55,080 nt of DNA, from contig JAJYOH010000001.1 in assembly GCA_021796315.1 (NCBI GenBank), positions 1-55,080 of the forward strand, written 5' to 3'. The first letter of the stretch is position 1. Every line of letters starts with the position of its first letter. The stretch comes from Chloroflexota bacterium (GTDB lineage Bacteria > Chloroflexota > Anaerolineae > Anaerolineales > Villigracilaceae). This document shows, in pieces, positions 39,600-48,655 of this stretch. The position numbers were made by a program, and so were the translations under genes. The notes under the pieces were generated by a model that saw nothing but the letters and a program-made list of their open reading frames with translations, searched no databases and was not told where the DNA came from.

Positions 39600-40593
39600 A
39601 TCCCATTTCGTGGGTATGGCGATGGTGCAAATCTGGCGTATGTGGATGGTCATGTGCCAACATCTCGTGTTGATGCGGGTGGGCATGAAAGCCGTTTACC
39701 AGCGGCGCATCCGCCAGATGCGGGTGGTCATGGTGTTCGTCCGGGTGCGCGTGGTTGTGGATATGTTCGGCTGGCTCGTGAATGTGATGGTGGTCATGGT
39801 TCTCGCTTAACATCAACCAGGCACCAATCGCCATGATCGGCATGGAAAGCCAGAACAACCCCTGGGGCATTTCCTTCAACAGTACCACGGAAAGCAATGT
39901 GCCAACGAAGGGCGTGCTGCCAATGAGGGCGCTGGTGCGCACCGAGCCGAGGCTGCGCATGGCCAGGATGAACAGGTAGATACTCAAGCCATAACTGAAT
40001 GCGCCCAGCACTATCGTGAGAATTACTGGAAGAAGCGCAGGCAGTGCTTTTCCTAAAACCAGGCTGAGCACCAAGGAAAATATCCCGGCTCCCAGCCCTT
40101 TGACGGCCACGATCATCAGCGGGTTTTTGGCGGAGATGTGCCGGGTGAAGTTGTTATCCAGCCCCCACAGAAAGCAAGCCGCAATAACTCCGAGCGCGCC
40201 GAGCGAGATTCCCCAACCGCCGTTGGCATTCCACGAAAGCAGGATGCTGGCCAGGGTAATCAAGCCAATTGCCCACCAAATGCGCCTGTCTACGGCTTCC
40301 TTAAAGGCCAGGACAGCAATCAGGGTGGTGGCGACGCTCTCAAAGTTGAGCAAAAACGAGGCGGTGGAAGCGGGCATAGACTGTAACCCCAACAGCAGGA
40401 CAATCGGCGCGGCCACGCCGCCCGCCAACATGGCCCCCATCAACCAGGGAAACTCAGCGCGGGTCAGGCGGGCTTCCACACTTTGCCCATTGTGGCGCAA
40501 GGTTTCGAGAATTCTCAGGCGGGTCGGGTCGCTGAACCCGCGAAAGAAACGCGCTTTGACGCTTAAATTGGTTGTGTCAGCCGTTAAGAACAT
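39598..40593 (-). CDS. ArsR-EamA chimera: repressor N terminus fused to a truncated DMT transporter with His-rich tail
   Basis: 331 aa. Residues 1-33 (MFLTADTTNLSVKARFFRGF through ILETLR) equal those of the CmtR-like repressor at 3489-3836. From about residue 34 (HNGQSVEARLTRAEFPWLMG) the sequence is an EamA/DMT exporter lacking roughly its first two membrane helices. It keeps eight or so helices and a 65-residue His-rich cytoplasmic tail (for example HDHHHIHEPAEHIHNHAH). The reading frame is open across the joint, with the old ribosome site, promoter and operator kept. An internal deletion in an arsR-transporter operon explains it. Function after loss of the first helices is uncertain. Confidence 0.82.
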   Translation of the reverse strand: MFLTADTTNLSVKARFFRGFSDPTRLRILETLRHNGQSVEARLTRAEFPWLMGAMLAGGVAAPIVLLLGLQSMPASTASFLLNFESVATTLIAVLAFKEAVDRRIWWAIGLITLASILLSWNANGGWGISLGALGVIAACFLWGLDNNFTRHISAKNPLMIVAVKGLGAGIFSLVLSLVLGKALPALLPVILTIVLGAFSYGLSIYLFILAMRSLGSVRTSALIGSTPFVGTLLSVVLLKEMPQGLFWLSMPIMAIGAWLMLSENHDHHHIHEPAEHIHNHAHPDEHHDHPHLADAPLVNGFHAHPHQHEMLAHDHPHTPDLHHRHTHEMG

Positions 40594-40601
40594 AAAAAGC
40601 T

Positions 40602-40650
40602 CCTGGACGTATTATCGTATCATCGATAAATGAAACGATAATACGTCCAG
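40602..40650. promoter_or_regulatory. Second copy of the CmtR-like operator palindrome
   Basis: 21-base arms around CGATAA with one mismatch. Compared with 3845-3894, two base changes in one arm are matched by complementary changes in the other (C to T with G to A; A to G with T to C), so the dyad has been kept. Confidence 0.82.
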
Positions 40651-40663
40651 ACAGAAGAGTCAA
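40635..40663 (-). promoter_or_regulatory. Promoter of the chimeric gene
   Basis: Minus strand: TTGACT (40663-40658), 17 bases, TATCGT (40640-40635). Same geometry as the promoter at 3878-3906 although the spacer sequence has diverged. Confidence 0.7.
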
Positions 40664-40724
40664 GAATGCGGTTCAAATTCTCAGTCTGCAACTGGGCAAG
40701 GTTATTCCAAGTTTTTTAGATGAT

Positions 40725-40770
40725 AAAAACGAAACAAGGCTTTGCAAGGGTTGATTATCCTTGCAAAGCC
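40725..40770 (-). terminator. Intrinsic terminator of the zinc-ribbon gene
   Basis: Perfect 12-base stem GGCTTTGCAAGG / CCTTGCAAAGCC with nine-base loop. On the minus strand a T-rich run (TTGTTTCGTTTT) follows. Confidence 0.82.
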
Positions 40771-40792
40771 CTGATTTGAACCAGCGGCAATT

Positions 40793-41143
40793 TTACAAGC
40801 CGTTCCCGCAGTATGGGCAGGTTTTCCAATCCGCCTGGGCCGGCTTCCCACATGAGGGGCAAACCCGTCCCTGAACGGTTTTGGAACTGTTGGTGTTGTT
40901 CACCAACCAGACAACGCCTAGCACAACCAGCGCGATGGTGCCCAGGGGAAAGAGCCACATAAGTCCCATGCCAAACATGCCAAAGGGGAAAAAGCCGAAA
41001 CCACCCATCATGCTGCCATGCCCGTAGCCCATCATTCCATAGCCATATCCCATTGTTGGGAACACAAGGCGTAGCAAATAAGGCCCAAAGAACAGAACCA
41101 GCACCAGGGCGATGCCGAGAAACCATTTCCAGAAGTTTTTCAT
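40793..41143 (-). CDS. Small membrane protein with Gly/Met-rich loop and zinc ribbon
   Basis: 116 aa. Two membrane helices (FLGIALVLVLFFGPYLLRLVF; LMWLFPLGTIALVVLGVVWLV) flank a loop rich in Gly, Met, Tyr and Phe (MGYGYGMMGYGHGSMMGG). The C terminus is a zinc ribbon: CPSCGKPAQADWKTCPYCGN. AAGGAG stands eight bases before the ATG. The Met/His-rich loop could bind copper; function is unknown. Single-gene transcript bounded by its terminator. Confidence 0.75.
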   Translation of the reverse strand: MKNFWKWFLGIALVLVLFFGPYLLRLVFPTMGYGYGMMGYGHGSMMGGFGFFPFGMFGMGLMWLFPLGTIALVVLGVVWLVNNTNSSKTVQGRVCPSCGKPAQADWKTCPYCGNGL

Positions 41144-41240
41144 TTTTTTATCTCCTTTTTCATTTTCTTAATCATATTCCTCCAATGTAAAGGCTTTGTG
41201 AAGGATATTGAAAGGCCTCGTAAAGAAAGGAACGCCGATC

Positions 41241-42770
41241 TTACGGGGCTTTGGGATGCGCCAGGTCGAAAATAATATAACCTTGCCCCTCAGAAAAGAC
41301 CGGATAATGCTGGTAAACGTAATCCTTGATTACAGGCTGGGCGTCCAATTTGTTCACCTGTGTCACAACAAAATATTGTTTTCCCCGAGCTGCATCCAGA
41401 AAACGTTGAAGCAGGTTTATCGAGCGATCATCGAGCGTGCGCAATTCAAGATCGCCGGAGTAATACCATGATTCGACATCCTGCCAGCCCCAATAGGCCA
41501 ACCGGCCTCCGTAATCCTGCGATAGCGCAAGCACCTTGCCAGAATTGTGACCAAGTTTTTCACCCAACATCGTCCAAAATTCGGGGTCGGAGCGCCAGTT
41601 TTCGCGGACAAGTTCGACACGCACATTCCAAATCTGGATTGCCACAACGAGAACGATCAGCAGCGAAAGGACTGCGCGCGAAATACTGCCAATCCGCAGG
41701 CTTTGTGCCCGTTTAATGAACAAATCTACAACTGGAGCAAGGGATAAAGCCACGAGGGGGACAAGCATCAAATTGTAGTATTCATGCGAGGCAACAAAAT
41801 AAGCAAAGGTCATTCCAAAGGTCAGGTAACCCAGCCATAAGCCAGCCAACAAAGCCATACCTCGCCGCTCGGCAACAAAAATCCCTACAATGGCCATAGC
41901 AATCGTTCCGAAACTAACAATTTCGGTAATCTGGCCCAGCCAACGCAAGTAAAACCCACCGGTGGACCATAGTTCGGGGAAAAAACGCATGCCAAATTGT
42001 TTTCCCAAAAAACCGGCGATATAGACGCCGTACAGGGTATAAATCATTACAGGCAGAAGCCCCATTAGCGCCACACCCCAGGTTTGGGCATTCTTGAGAG
42101 AGTCTCGCCATCCGTGTTCCAGAACAAGAGCCAAAGCTGCCATTCCCAGCGGGAAAACAGCCATATTTTTGACGAAAATAGCTGCCCCCATCAGCAAACC
42201 GGCAACCACCGCCCAACCCCAGGTCCTTGTGGAATGCCAACGGTATAAACCCCAGGCCCCGGCAACGATCAGGGCAGTCATCAGTGGGTCTGGCTGAAAA
42301 GAACGGCTGGCGATCACACCATGTGGCAGGAAAAGATAAAAGAGCAGGGAAATCACCGCCGCCTCGCTGGAAGCCAGTTCCCGCGCCAGCAGAAACAGGA
42401 AAATCCCCGCCAGTACCCAAAACAACGCTGAATAAATGCGCGCAATCCATAAATGCTCACCGGTGATCCGGTAAGTCAGTGCAACCAATGTTTCCATCAC
42501 AGGCGGTTCAATTAACGGAGTCATTTGCCGCGCGGCCACCTCACGCTGCCAGATTGGAATATCAGCCGAGGCCGGCAGGCTGGCATAGTACATGCTGCGG
42601 GCCTTGAGCACCGAAAAAAGTTGGCGAGTGGGGGCAAAATCGAGCGGCAAGTCGGTCAGGTCATAGAGACGAATACCCGTCGCCGTCCCGAAGATGAGAA
42701 TGAGGGCGGCAATAAGTACCCAGCGATGACCGAAAAACCAGTAGGATGTTTTTTGTTCAATCGGCAGCAT
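41241..42770 (-). CDS. GT39/ArnT-like membrane glycosyltransferase
   Basis: 509 aa from ATG 42770 (a TTG 18 bases earlier is also in frame). Many hydrophobic segments (about 11). The first loop RLYDLTDLPLDFAPTRQLFSVLKARSMYYASLP carries the acidic residue expected for polyprenyl-phosphate-sugar-dependent GT-C enzymes (PMT/ArnT/DPM clan); ITGEHLWIARIYSALFWVLAGIFLFLLARELASSEAA and SRSFQPDPLMT are typical. It would transfer a sugar from a lipid carrier on the outer face; acceptor unknown. Paralogue of the next gene. Confidence 0.8.
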   Translation of the reverse strand: MLPIEQKTSYWFFGHRWVLIAALILIFGTATGIRLYDLTDLPLDFAPTRQLFSVLKARSMYYASLPASADIPIWQREVAARQMTPLIEPPVMETLVALTYRITGEHLWIARIYSALFWVLAGIFLFLLARELASSEAAVISLLFYLFLPHGVIASRSFQPDPLMTALIVAGAWGLYRWHSTRTWGWAVVAGLLMGAAIFVKNMAVFPLGMAALALVLEHGWRDSLKNAQTWGVALMGLLPVMIYTLYGVYIAGFLGKQFGMRFFPELWSTGGFYLRWLGQITEIVSFGTIAMAIVGIFVAERRGMALLAGLWLGYLTFGMTFAYFVASHEYYNLMLVPLVALSLAPVVDLFIKRAQSLRIGSISRAVLSLLIVLVVAIQIWNVRVELVRENWRSDPEFWTMLGEKLGHNSGKVLALSQDYGGRLAYWGWQDVESWYYSGDLELRTLDDRSINLLQRFLDAARGKQYFVVTQVNKLDAQPVIKDYVYQHYPVFSEGQGYIIFDLAHPKAP

Positions 42771-42974
42771 GGGAATTAATCCAAACAAATGATTTTTGAT
42801 GGTTCATTTCGCGAACCTTTTTTGATGGCAATTGCATATCCTTTGTATTTTGTTCAAACCAGGTCAACCGACTTTTCTCGCGCTTTCTGATAATCTCAAG
42901 GCGTATGGTTGGGTCAAAATGCAGTGCTCGTGGTCAAGTGATGTGCTGATCGAAATGTTCAACCAGCGCGCTGG

Positions 42975-44459
42975 TTATTTCTTTGGGTGAAGCAGGTCAA
43001 AGACAAGGAACCCTTTCCCTTGAATCAAAACCGGATAGCTATCGGTAAGCCGCTTTTGAAGCTTGGGCTGGCGGGCGTATTCTTCGAAATCGTTGATGAG
43101 AAAATAGGATTTCTTACCAGTCAGGCGGGCAAAGGTATCATCGAAGTTTTCGATATCAGGCGCAAGCGGCCAGGGATCAGATTTTTGCCAGCCGTAATAC
43201 GCAAGCGGATAGCCGTAATCAGTCGTCAGGGCGATAAGGCCGGGCTGGTGACCGATCGCATCACCTACCTCGGCCCAGAAAGCGGCCTGTGGTTGGTAAT
43301 CATTCTTGCTCCGGGTGAGATATTGGTCAATGGAGAGCAGCGAAATGGAAATCAGTAGTAAGACCAGAGAAATGAGTTGTAATGAACGGGAGAACTGTAT
43401 TTTTCGAGAGAACACTGGAAACATTTCTACTGCAATGGGTGCCAGGGATAAAGCCGCAATGGGGATCAGGGGCAGGCTGTAATAATCATGGCTGGATATA
43501 TAGTGGGCAAAGGTCATCCCATAAACAAAATAGGCTGCCCAAAGCCCGGACAGGAATATTTTCACGGGTCTGCTGGCAAAAACCAGCCAGCCCAATAAGG
43601 CCAGTGCGATCCATAAGACGCTGACGACATTTTCCAGTTTGAGAAACCAGCGTAAATAAAAATAGGGACTAAACCACAATTCCGGGTTAAACCGCCCATT
43701 AAACTGCTTCCCGAGGAAACCTTTCATAACGATGCCATAGTACATATAAGCGGCCGGGGGTAGGATGCCAAGAATGGCTGTGACCCAGACTTGCGGAAGT
43801 TTGAGCGATTTTATAAGGCCAACGTGAGCAATAATTGCCCCAAGAGCGCCACCGATGATAAAAAACGCTGCCGGGAGTTTGACAAAAATTGCCAGGCCGC
43901 CGATCAGGCCTGAAATGAAGGTCCACATCCAGTTGGGGTTACGCCCCCAGTTTTCGATCCCCCACCAGAAAATAATGATCAGCATGACCATCAACGGATC
44001 AGGCTGAAAGACCCGGCTGGCTGTAACCGCATAGGGCAGGAGGAGCATAAACGCGAGCGAACCGGCCGCGGCGGCTGAAGAACCTGTCAGGTTTTTGGAG
44101 AGCAAGAAGCTGAACAGAGCGCCAATCAGCCAGAAAGAAGCTGAGAAAGCACGCGGGATGGAAGTCTGTTCGCCGAAATAACCATAAAGAAAGGCGGCAG
44201 CGTTCTCCATCAAGGGCGGTTCGATGGTTGCTTCACCCTCATATTGGCGGACAGCCAGATCCTTTTGCCAGGCAGGCAGGTTTGGAACTGTTGAGTAGTA
44301 GATGCCGCGGGCTTTTACCGCCCCAAACAACTGGCGGGTTGGATGAAATTCCAGCAGTGGAGCAGAAAGATCAGTAAAACGAAGAAATGCCCCCGATCCG
44401 AGTAGAAAAATCAGAACGAGGGCAAAGATCCATTTTGAGCTAAACAATCTGAAAAACAT
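42975..44459 (-). CDS. GT39/ArnT-like membrane glycosyltransferase (paralogue)
   Basis: 494 aa from ATG 44459 (a TTG at 44480 would add seven residues). Shares with its neighbour DLSAPLLEFHPTRQLFGAVKARGIYYSTVP, SRVFQPDPLMVML, FLGKQFNGRFNPELWFSPYFYLRW and the C-terminal pattern TTDYGYPLAYYGWQKSDPW..YPVLIQGKGFLVFDL, so the two arose by duplication. Both share the same strand but are separated by about 200 bases. Substrate unknown. Confidence 0.8.
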   Translation of the reverse strand: MFFRLFSSKWIFALVLIFLLGSGAFLRFTDLSAPLLEFHPTRQLFGAVKARGIYYSTVPNLPAWQKDLAVRQYEGEATIEPPLMENAAAFLYGYFGEQTSIPRAFSASFWLIGALFSFLLSKNLTGSSAAAAGSLAFMLLLPYAVTASRVFQPDPLMVMLIIIFWWGIENWGRNPNWMWTFISGLIGGLAIFVKLPAAFFIIGGALGAIIAHVGLIKSLKLPQVWVTAILGILPPAAYMYYGIVMKGFLGKQFNGRFNPELWFSPYFYLRWFLKLENVVSVLWIALALLGWLVFASRPVKIFLSGLWAAYFVYGMTFAHYISSHDYYSLPLIPIAALSLAPIAVEMFPVFSRKIQFSRSLQLISLVLLLISISLLSIDQYLTRSKNDYQPQAAFWAEVGDAIGHQPGLIALTTDYGYPLAYYGWQKSDPWPLAPDIENFDDTFARLTGKKSYFLINDFEEYARQPKLQKRLTDSYPVLIQGKGFLVFDLLHPKK

Positions 44460-44552
44460 CTGATTTAGGTTTGGATTCAAATCTTACTGACGCATCCAAT
44501 AAGCTGCTTTACTCCAACCCTTTCCAGGAAGTAGTGGAAAAGGTATTTATTG

Positions 44553-45209
44553 TCAGGGTTGATTGGAGTATATACGCCCCAAGGCAGGCACGAATGCTGG
44601 TGTCTTGGCTGCATAACCGGCATACACATCCCCGAAGAAAGCGATGGATTCGCGTTCTTCACGATGGGCGAGAAGAACATACATCGTCACAAGGACTGGG
44701 AACATGATAATCGTTAGAAACGTCGGCCATTGAAAGAGAAAACCCAACATAATGATGATGAAACCAATATACTGGGGATGGCGCACATGCGCGTATGGGC
44801 CGGTTGTGGCAACCTGACCATTGCGCTGCGCTTGGTAAAGAACTTTCCAGGATGCGCTCAACAAAATAAAACCTATTACAATCAGCACTTCGCTGGAGAT
44901 ATGTATCCCGCTAAAATGAGGGTCGCCTGTTATGCCCAAAAGGGTATTCCATAAGTGACCTGAATTATGGGCGAGTAAATCGAGGCTCGGGTAGCGGCTG
45001 GCAAGCCAGCCGGAAAGAAGATAAATGGTCAACGGAAAACCATACATCTCTGCAAAAAGCGCCACAAGAAACGCAGAAAAAGCACCAAAAGAGCGCCAAT
45101 CGCGTTTTGTTTTGGGCCGGACGAAACTTAAAGCAAACATGATAACCACTGCGGCGTTAATAAAAGCCACAGCCCAGAGGCCATATCCATTCGAGCTGAA
45201 ATTTTCCAT
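44553..45209 (-). CDS. ICMT-like integral membrane methyltransferase
   Basis: 218 aa from ATG 45209 (AAGGA eight bases upstream). Membrane segments followed by GPYAHVRHPQYIGFIIIMLGFLFQWPTF (RHPxYxG motif) and the ending EERESIAFFGDVYAGYAAKTPAFVP. It is the fourth member of the family in the window and the only one without an ArsR or second methyltransferase neighbour. Substrate unknown. Confidence 0.82.
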   Translation of the reverse strand: MENFSSNGYGLWAVAFINAAVVIMFALSFVRPKTKRDWRSFGAFSAFLVALFAEMYGFPLTIYLLSGWLASRYPSLDLLAHNSGHLWNTLLGITGDPHFSGIHISSEVLIVIGFILLSASWKVLYQAQRNGQVATTGPYAHVRHPQYIGFIIIMLGFLFQWPTFLTIIMFPVLVTMYVLLAHREERESIAFFGDVYAGYAAKTPAFVPALGRIYSNQP

Positions 45210-45323
45210 ACAGAATTCCTTTTCGATTGAGGGAGAAAAAGGCTCCCTTTTCATATCAATGTTACGCAGGTTCCCTTTTTCCAAGAAGCGTCATTCGGCT
45301 GGTTTTTTTATCCGCTATATTGC

Positions 45324-46481
45324 TTATTCGATTTGATTGTATTTGCCCATCCTTAAACTTTTTGCCCTGGCAGCGGCATGGAGTATTTTAGGAGATACAA
45401 TTACGCGGTCGAAAGCAGCCACCACTTCGGGGTCGAATTGGGTCCCTGCAAATTTATGTATTTCACTTATGGCGTCAGCTTGCAATTGTCCGGGGCGATA
45501 GGGGCGATGACTAGTTATCGCATCGTACGAATCAGCCACCGCAGAAATCCGTGCCAGTAATGGAATGCCAGATCCTTTTAGGCCTGCCGGGTAACCACCG
45601 CCATCGAATCTTTCATGGTGATAACGAACAACATCCAACGCCGAGTTCAAAAAAGGGATTGACCGTAACATTTCATATCCAATTTCAGGATGCTGTCGCA
45701 TCATTCGCCACTCTGCGGCAGTCAATTTTCCGGGCTTATGCAAAATTGCATCAGGAATACCAATTTTTCCGATGTCATGAAGTAATGCTCCCCAGCGAAT
45801 TTGCTCGAGCGCATCCGAGGATAATTTCATTTCTTGCGCGATAACCTGCGCCAGTCTGGCCACGCGTTCTGAATGTCCTTGCGTATTCGAGTCGCGGGCA
45901 TCCAATGTCAGGCTCATGGTTGCAAGAAACCCCACGTATGATTTTTCTAAAACCTCGGTCATTTTGGCGCGGGCTATTAAAGCCGATTGCCGGTGTTGGG
46001 CAAGCGCCCCAACGATGATAGCGGCAGCTACAAAAAATCCTCCATTCATCAACATCTGAACAATTGGTTCAGGATGAGAGGGCAATAGAATATTGATAAT
46101 TCCATAACCCAGCCAGGCCAATCCGGCAAGAAGCACTCCGGGGCCAATTCCCCATTGAGCACTAATCGCGATCACCACCAAAATAAAAATGGCTTCAGCA
46201 TTATTAAATATCATCGAACGAAATAAAAGGTAAGCCGGCAGGGAAACAAGACTCGTTGTGACTGCAACCCAATAACCCTGGCGATCATACTGGCAAACGA
46301 ACCGGAAAAGAAAAACACTCGTCACACCTGCAATGGCGAGCAAACCAAAATTTTGGATGTGCCCCCGCATCCCAAACATAAAACTCATCAGAACCAACAG
46401 CCAGATCATCAAAGCAAACAATGCCAGAACCACGACATTTCCGAAAGACATTTGCTTTTGATGTTCATCCGAATAACGCAT
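45324..46481 (-). CDS. Membrane HD-GYP phosphodiesterase-type signalling protein
   Basis: 385 aa. Five or six N-terminal membrane helices (1-165, a MASE-like sensor), then an HD-GYP domain: HSERVARLAQVIAQEM, LLHDIGKIGIPDAIL (HD), HPEIGYEMLRSIPFL, RYHHERFDGGGYPAGLKG (HHExxDGxGYP) and RISAVADSYDAITSHRPYRPG. All metal ligands of the HD-GYP site are present, so it likely hydrolyses cyclic di-GMP. It has its own transcript. Confidence 0.92.
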   Translation of the reverse strand: MRYSDEHQKQMSFGNVVVLALFALMIWLLVLMSFMFGMRGHIQNFGLLAIAGVTSVFLFRFVCQYDRQGYWVAVTTSLVSLPAYLLFRSMIFNNAEAIFILVVIAISAQWGIGPGVLLAGLAWLGYGIINILLPSHPEPIVQMLMNGGFFVAAAIIVGALAQHRQSALIARAKMTEVLEKSYVGFLATMSLTLDARDSNTQGHSERVARLAQVIAQEMKLSSDALEQIRWGALLHDIGKIGIPDAILHKPGKLTAAEWRMMRQHPEIGYEMLRSIPFLNSALDVVRYHHERFDGGGYPAGLKGSGIPLLARISAVADSYDAITSHRPYRPGQLQADAISEIHKFAGTQFDPEVVAAFDRVIVSPKILHAAARAKSLRMGKYNQIE

Positions 46482-46571
46482 TTCAGATTTCCCTTCAATT
46501 CAATTATGATGCTTGATGAGGTTGATTGATCGGCCTGCTAGTCAGTCATCCCCTGAACTGGGCTACAAGTC

Positions 46572-47858
46572 TTATGGAACAGGTGTCAAACCGGTTAGGA
46601 GTTGCAGTGTAGACAAACTTTGTTCAAATCCTGGGTGATATTTTAGGCTGCGCTTTAAATCATCCATTGACTCTTTTTTATCCCCCATCGCCTCTTTTGC
46701 CAACGCTCGCCAATAATAACTTTCCTCCAGCACGGGTTCGCTCATGGTGTTCAAAGTCTCTGTGGCCAGGTCAACCACATCCTGGTAGCGGCCTGTATAG
46801 TAATAAGCTTGATATGGCCCAGTTTGATACCAAAGCATTCGCCAAGGGCGAGATTTTGGGGGAATTGATGGATACAGAGCAAATGCCCGGTCGAAAGCGT
46901 CGGCAGCTCCGGCATAATCCTGCATGGCAGCCAGGCTGGATCCCCGATTGAACCAGGCGAAATAAAGGTCACGGCCCGTGAGGGTTGAGATTTCGTCGCT
47001 GGCCTTTTGTGCGGCAAACTGCATATTATCTGCTTTATCCATCTGGGGGCCGAGTAAAGCAGCCACTTCAGACTCACGCTCCACGGGAAATATCACCAAG
47101 TAAGTGAAGTTGAACGCGCGCCAATAAGATTCCATTGTCTCGTAGGAAACTTGCAAATCTGGCCCCATATAAGAATCTTGCGCCGTAAAGCGTTGGGTGT
47201 TGTTGTCGTAGCCGGTAATCAGTTCATAATGCCCCATCCAGCCATCGAACTTTGGGCTTTCAAAACCCTTTTCGACAATAACAGGATAACCTGCCGCGAC
47301 CAGGCGTTTGAGAAAATCCAATTCCCCACCCATGCGCAGGATCATCTTGAATTTGGCCTGGTATTCGACATAATTCGCCAACTCGGCAGGCATGACATTC
47401 TTATCGCGCGGATTGGGTTTGACAATCGGAGCAATATCATACTGATCTCCTTTCCAGCCCCAAAAAGAAAGCGCCATTGCGAGAGTGGCAGGCCCGCAGT
47501 TGTTCCAGCCCTGGTATTCATGGCGAAAACCCGAAAGTTTTGTTTTTTCTGGGATGGATGTCGGCGTAGCTGTTGGGAGGAAAATTGGGATATTTGTTGA
47601 ACGGGGAATATTTTGGCCGGGCAACGGTGTAATGGTAGACATTGGAGTCGGTGTCAACTGGACTCCATTTTCTACTACCTGCCCCAACGGAACAAAAACA
47701 ACTTGCTCCGGCGGCGAAAGTATGTATTTAATTTTCGCCCGTAATTCATCCAAACGCCAATCCAGACGGCTTTTCACCGGGGGTAAGTTATAAACGCCAA
47801 CGCTCAACCCTGACAATAAAAGGACAAACAACCCGTACCGCAATATACGATTTTTCAT
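46572..47858 (-). CDS. C39-like cysteine peptidase with TPR region (second copy)
   Basis: 428 aa, strongly similar along its whole length to the protein at 19932 (for example NLPPVKSRLDWRLDELRAKIKY, EYQGWNNCGPATLAMALSFWGWKGDQ, GHYELITGYDNNTQRF, FEQSLSTLQLLTGLTPVP). Catalytic Cys and His are kept. It lies alone on the minus strand. The two differ most in the Pro/Thr linker, as expected for an unconstrained spacer. Confidence 0.87.
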   Translation of the reverse strand: MKNRILRYGLFVLLLSGLSVGVYNLPPVKSRLDWRLDELRAKIKYILSPPEQVVFVPLGQVVENGVQLTPTPMSTITPLPGQNIPRSTNIPIFLPTATPTSIPEKTKLSGFRHEYQGWNNCGPATLAMALSFWGWKGDQYDIAPIVKPNPRDKNVMPAELANYVEYQAKFKMILRMGGELDFLKRLVAAGYPVIVEKGFESPKFDGWMGHYELITGYDNNTQRFTAQDSYMGPDLQVSYETMESYWRAFNFTYLVIFPVERESEVAALLGPQMDKADNMQFAAQKASDEISTLTGRDLYFAWFNRGSSLAAMQDYAGAADAFDRAFALYPSIPPKSRPWRMLWYQTGPYQAYYYTGRYQDVVDLATETLNTMSEPVLEESYYWRALAKEAMGDKKESMDDLKRSLKYHPGFEQSLSTLQLLTGLTPVP

Positions 47859-47924
47859 AAGTTTACCTGGCAGGCAATATCTTTTGAATGTTCAAAGATA
47901 ATAATTTACCAAAGCCTTTGAATA

Positions 47925-48009
47925 AAGCGCCAAATGGCTTATTTATGCCGCGACTTCATCCCGCCCAACTAGCCAAATAGCCTGTAACGCGTTAAGCCAT
48001 ATGGCGCTT
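47925..48009. repeat. 17-base inverted repeat around 51 bases between divergent genes
   Basis: AAGCGCCAAATGGCTTA (47925-47941) and its complement with one mismatch (47993-48009). It lies in the space between the C39/TPR and TlpA-like genes. No T tract. It could be a small transposable remnant, a long hairpin in the leader of the TlpA gene, or a protein-binding site. Confidence 0.6.
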
Positions 48010-48064
48010 GTGAAAACCAGCCCTTTCCGGTATTCTCTCTGTGCCAATACAAAGGAGTGCAGAT

Positions 48065-48655
48065 ATGAAAGATACATCTACATCCATGCCGACTACAGTT
48101 CAACCGCCCCCTAAAGCAAGCCCTAATCGAATAGGCATTATCCTAACCTTTGCATTTGTGATCGGATTACTTGTGTTGTTAGGCTTTGGTCTTGCCAGGG
48201 CGAACAAAGGGCCGCGTGAATCGGGCATGGCTCCAGACTTTACGCTTATCGGTTTTGACGGTCAGAAAGTCACCTTGAGCGAATTGTGCGGACAAGTGGT
48301 CATCATCAACTTTTGGGCTTCATGGTGTTTGCCATGCCGTCAAGAGGCCCCCTACCTTGAACAGACTTGGCGCAAGTTCAAAGATCGTGGCGTGGTTTTT
48401 ATTGGCATAGACTATGTGGATACCGAGCAAGCAGCCTTGGCTTATCTCAAAGAATTTGACATCACTTACATTAATGGGCCAGACCTCGGCACACGAATTT
48501 CACAGTCTTATAACATCAAAGGCGTACCGGAAACTTACTTCGTCGCTAAAAATGGGGAGTTGCGGGGTGTGCAGATTGGACCTCTGGAAGCCCCTCAACT
48601 TGATCAGAAAATTGATGCGCTTTTATCCGAAGCCTATCCTGAACCGAACCCATGA
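48065..48655 (+). CDS. TlpA/ResA-like membrane-anchored thioredoxin
   Basis: 196 aa from ATG 48065 (AAGGAG upstream). One membrane anchor (IGIILTFAFVIGLLVLLGFGLA), then a TlpA-type domain: APDFTLIGFDGQKVTLSELCGQVVIINFWASWCLPCRQEAPYLEQTW with CLPC active site, and GVPETYFVAKNGEL with cis-Pro. Supplies reducing power to extracytoplasmic proteins such as apocytochromes. Coupled by ATGA to the transpeptidase gene. Confidence 0.92.
   Translation: MKDTSTSMPTTVQPPPKASPNRIGIILTFAFVIGLLVLLGFGLARANKGPRESGMAPDFTLIGFDGQKVTLSELCGQVVIINFWASWCLPCRQEAPYLEQTWRKFKDRGVVFIGIDYVDTEQAALAYLKEFDITYINGPDLGTRISQSYNIKGVPETYFVAKNGELRGVQIGPLEAPQLDQKIDALLSEAYPEPNP

Noticed and set aside
40016..40633. 205-codon plus-strand frame opposite the chimeric gene
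   Set aside because: Antisense to a coherent membrane protein with promoter, operator and ribosome site on the minus strand.
42961..42976. Perfect palindrome AACCAGCGCGCTGGTT at the end of the GT39 gene
   Set aside because: Self-complementary but short, partly coding and without T run on either strand; no function can be supported.
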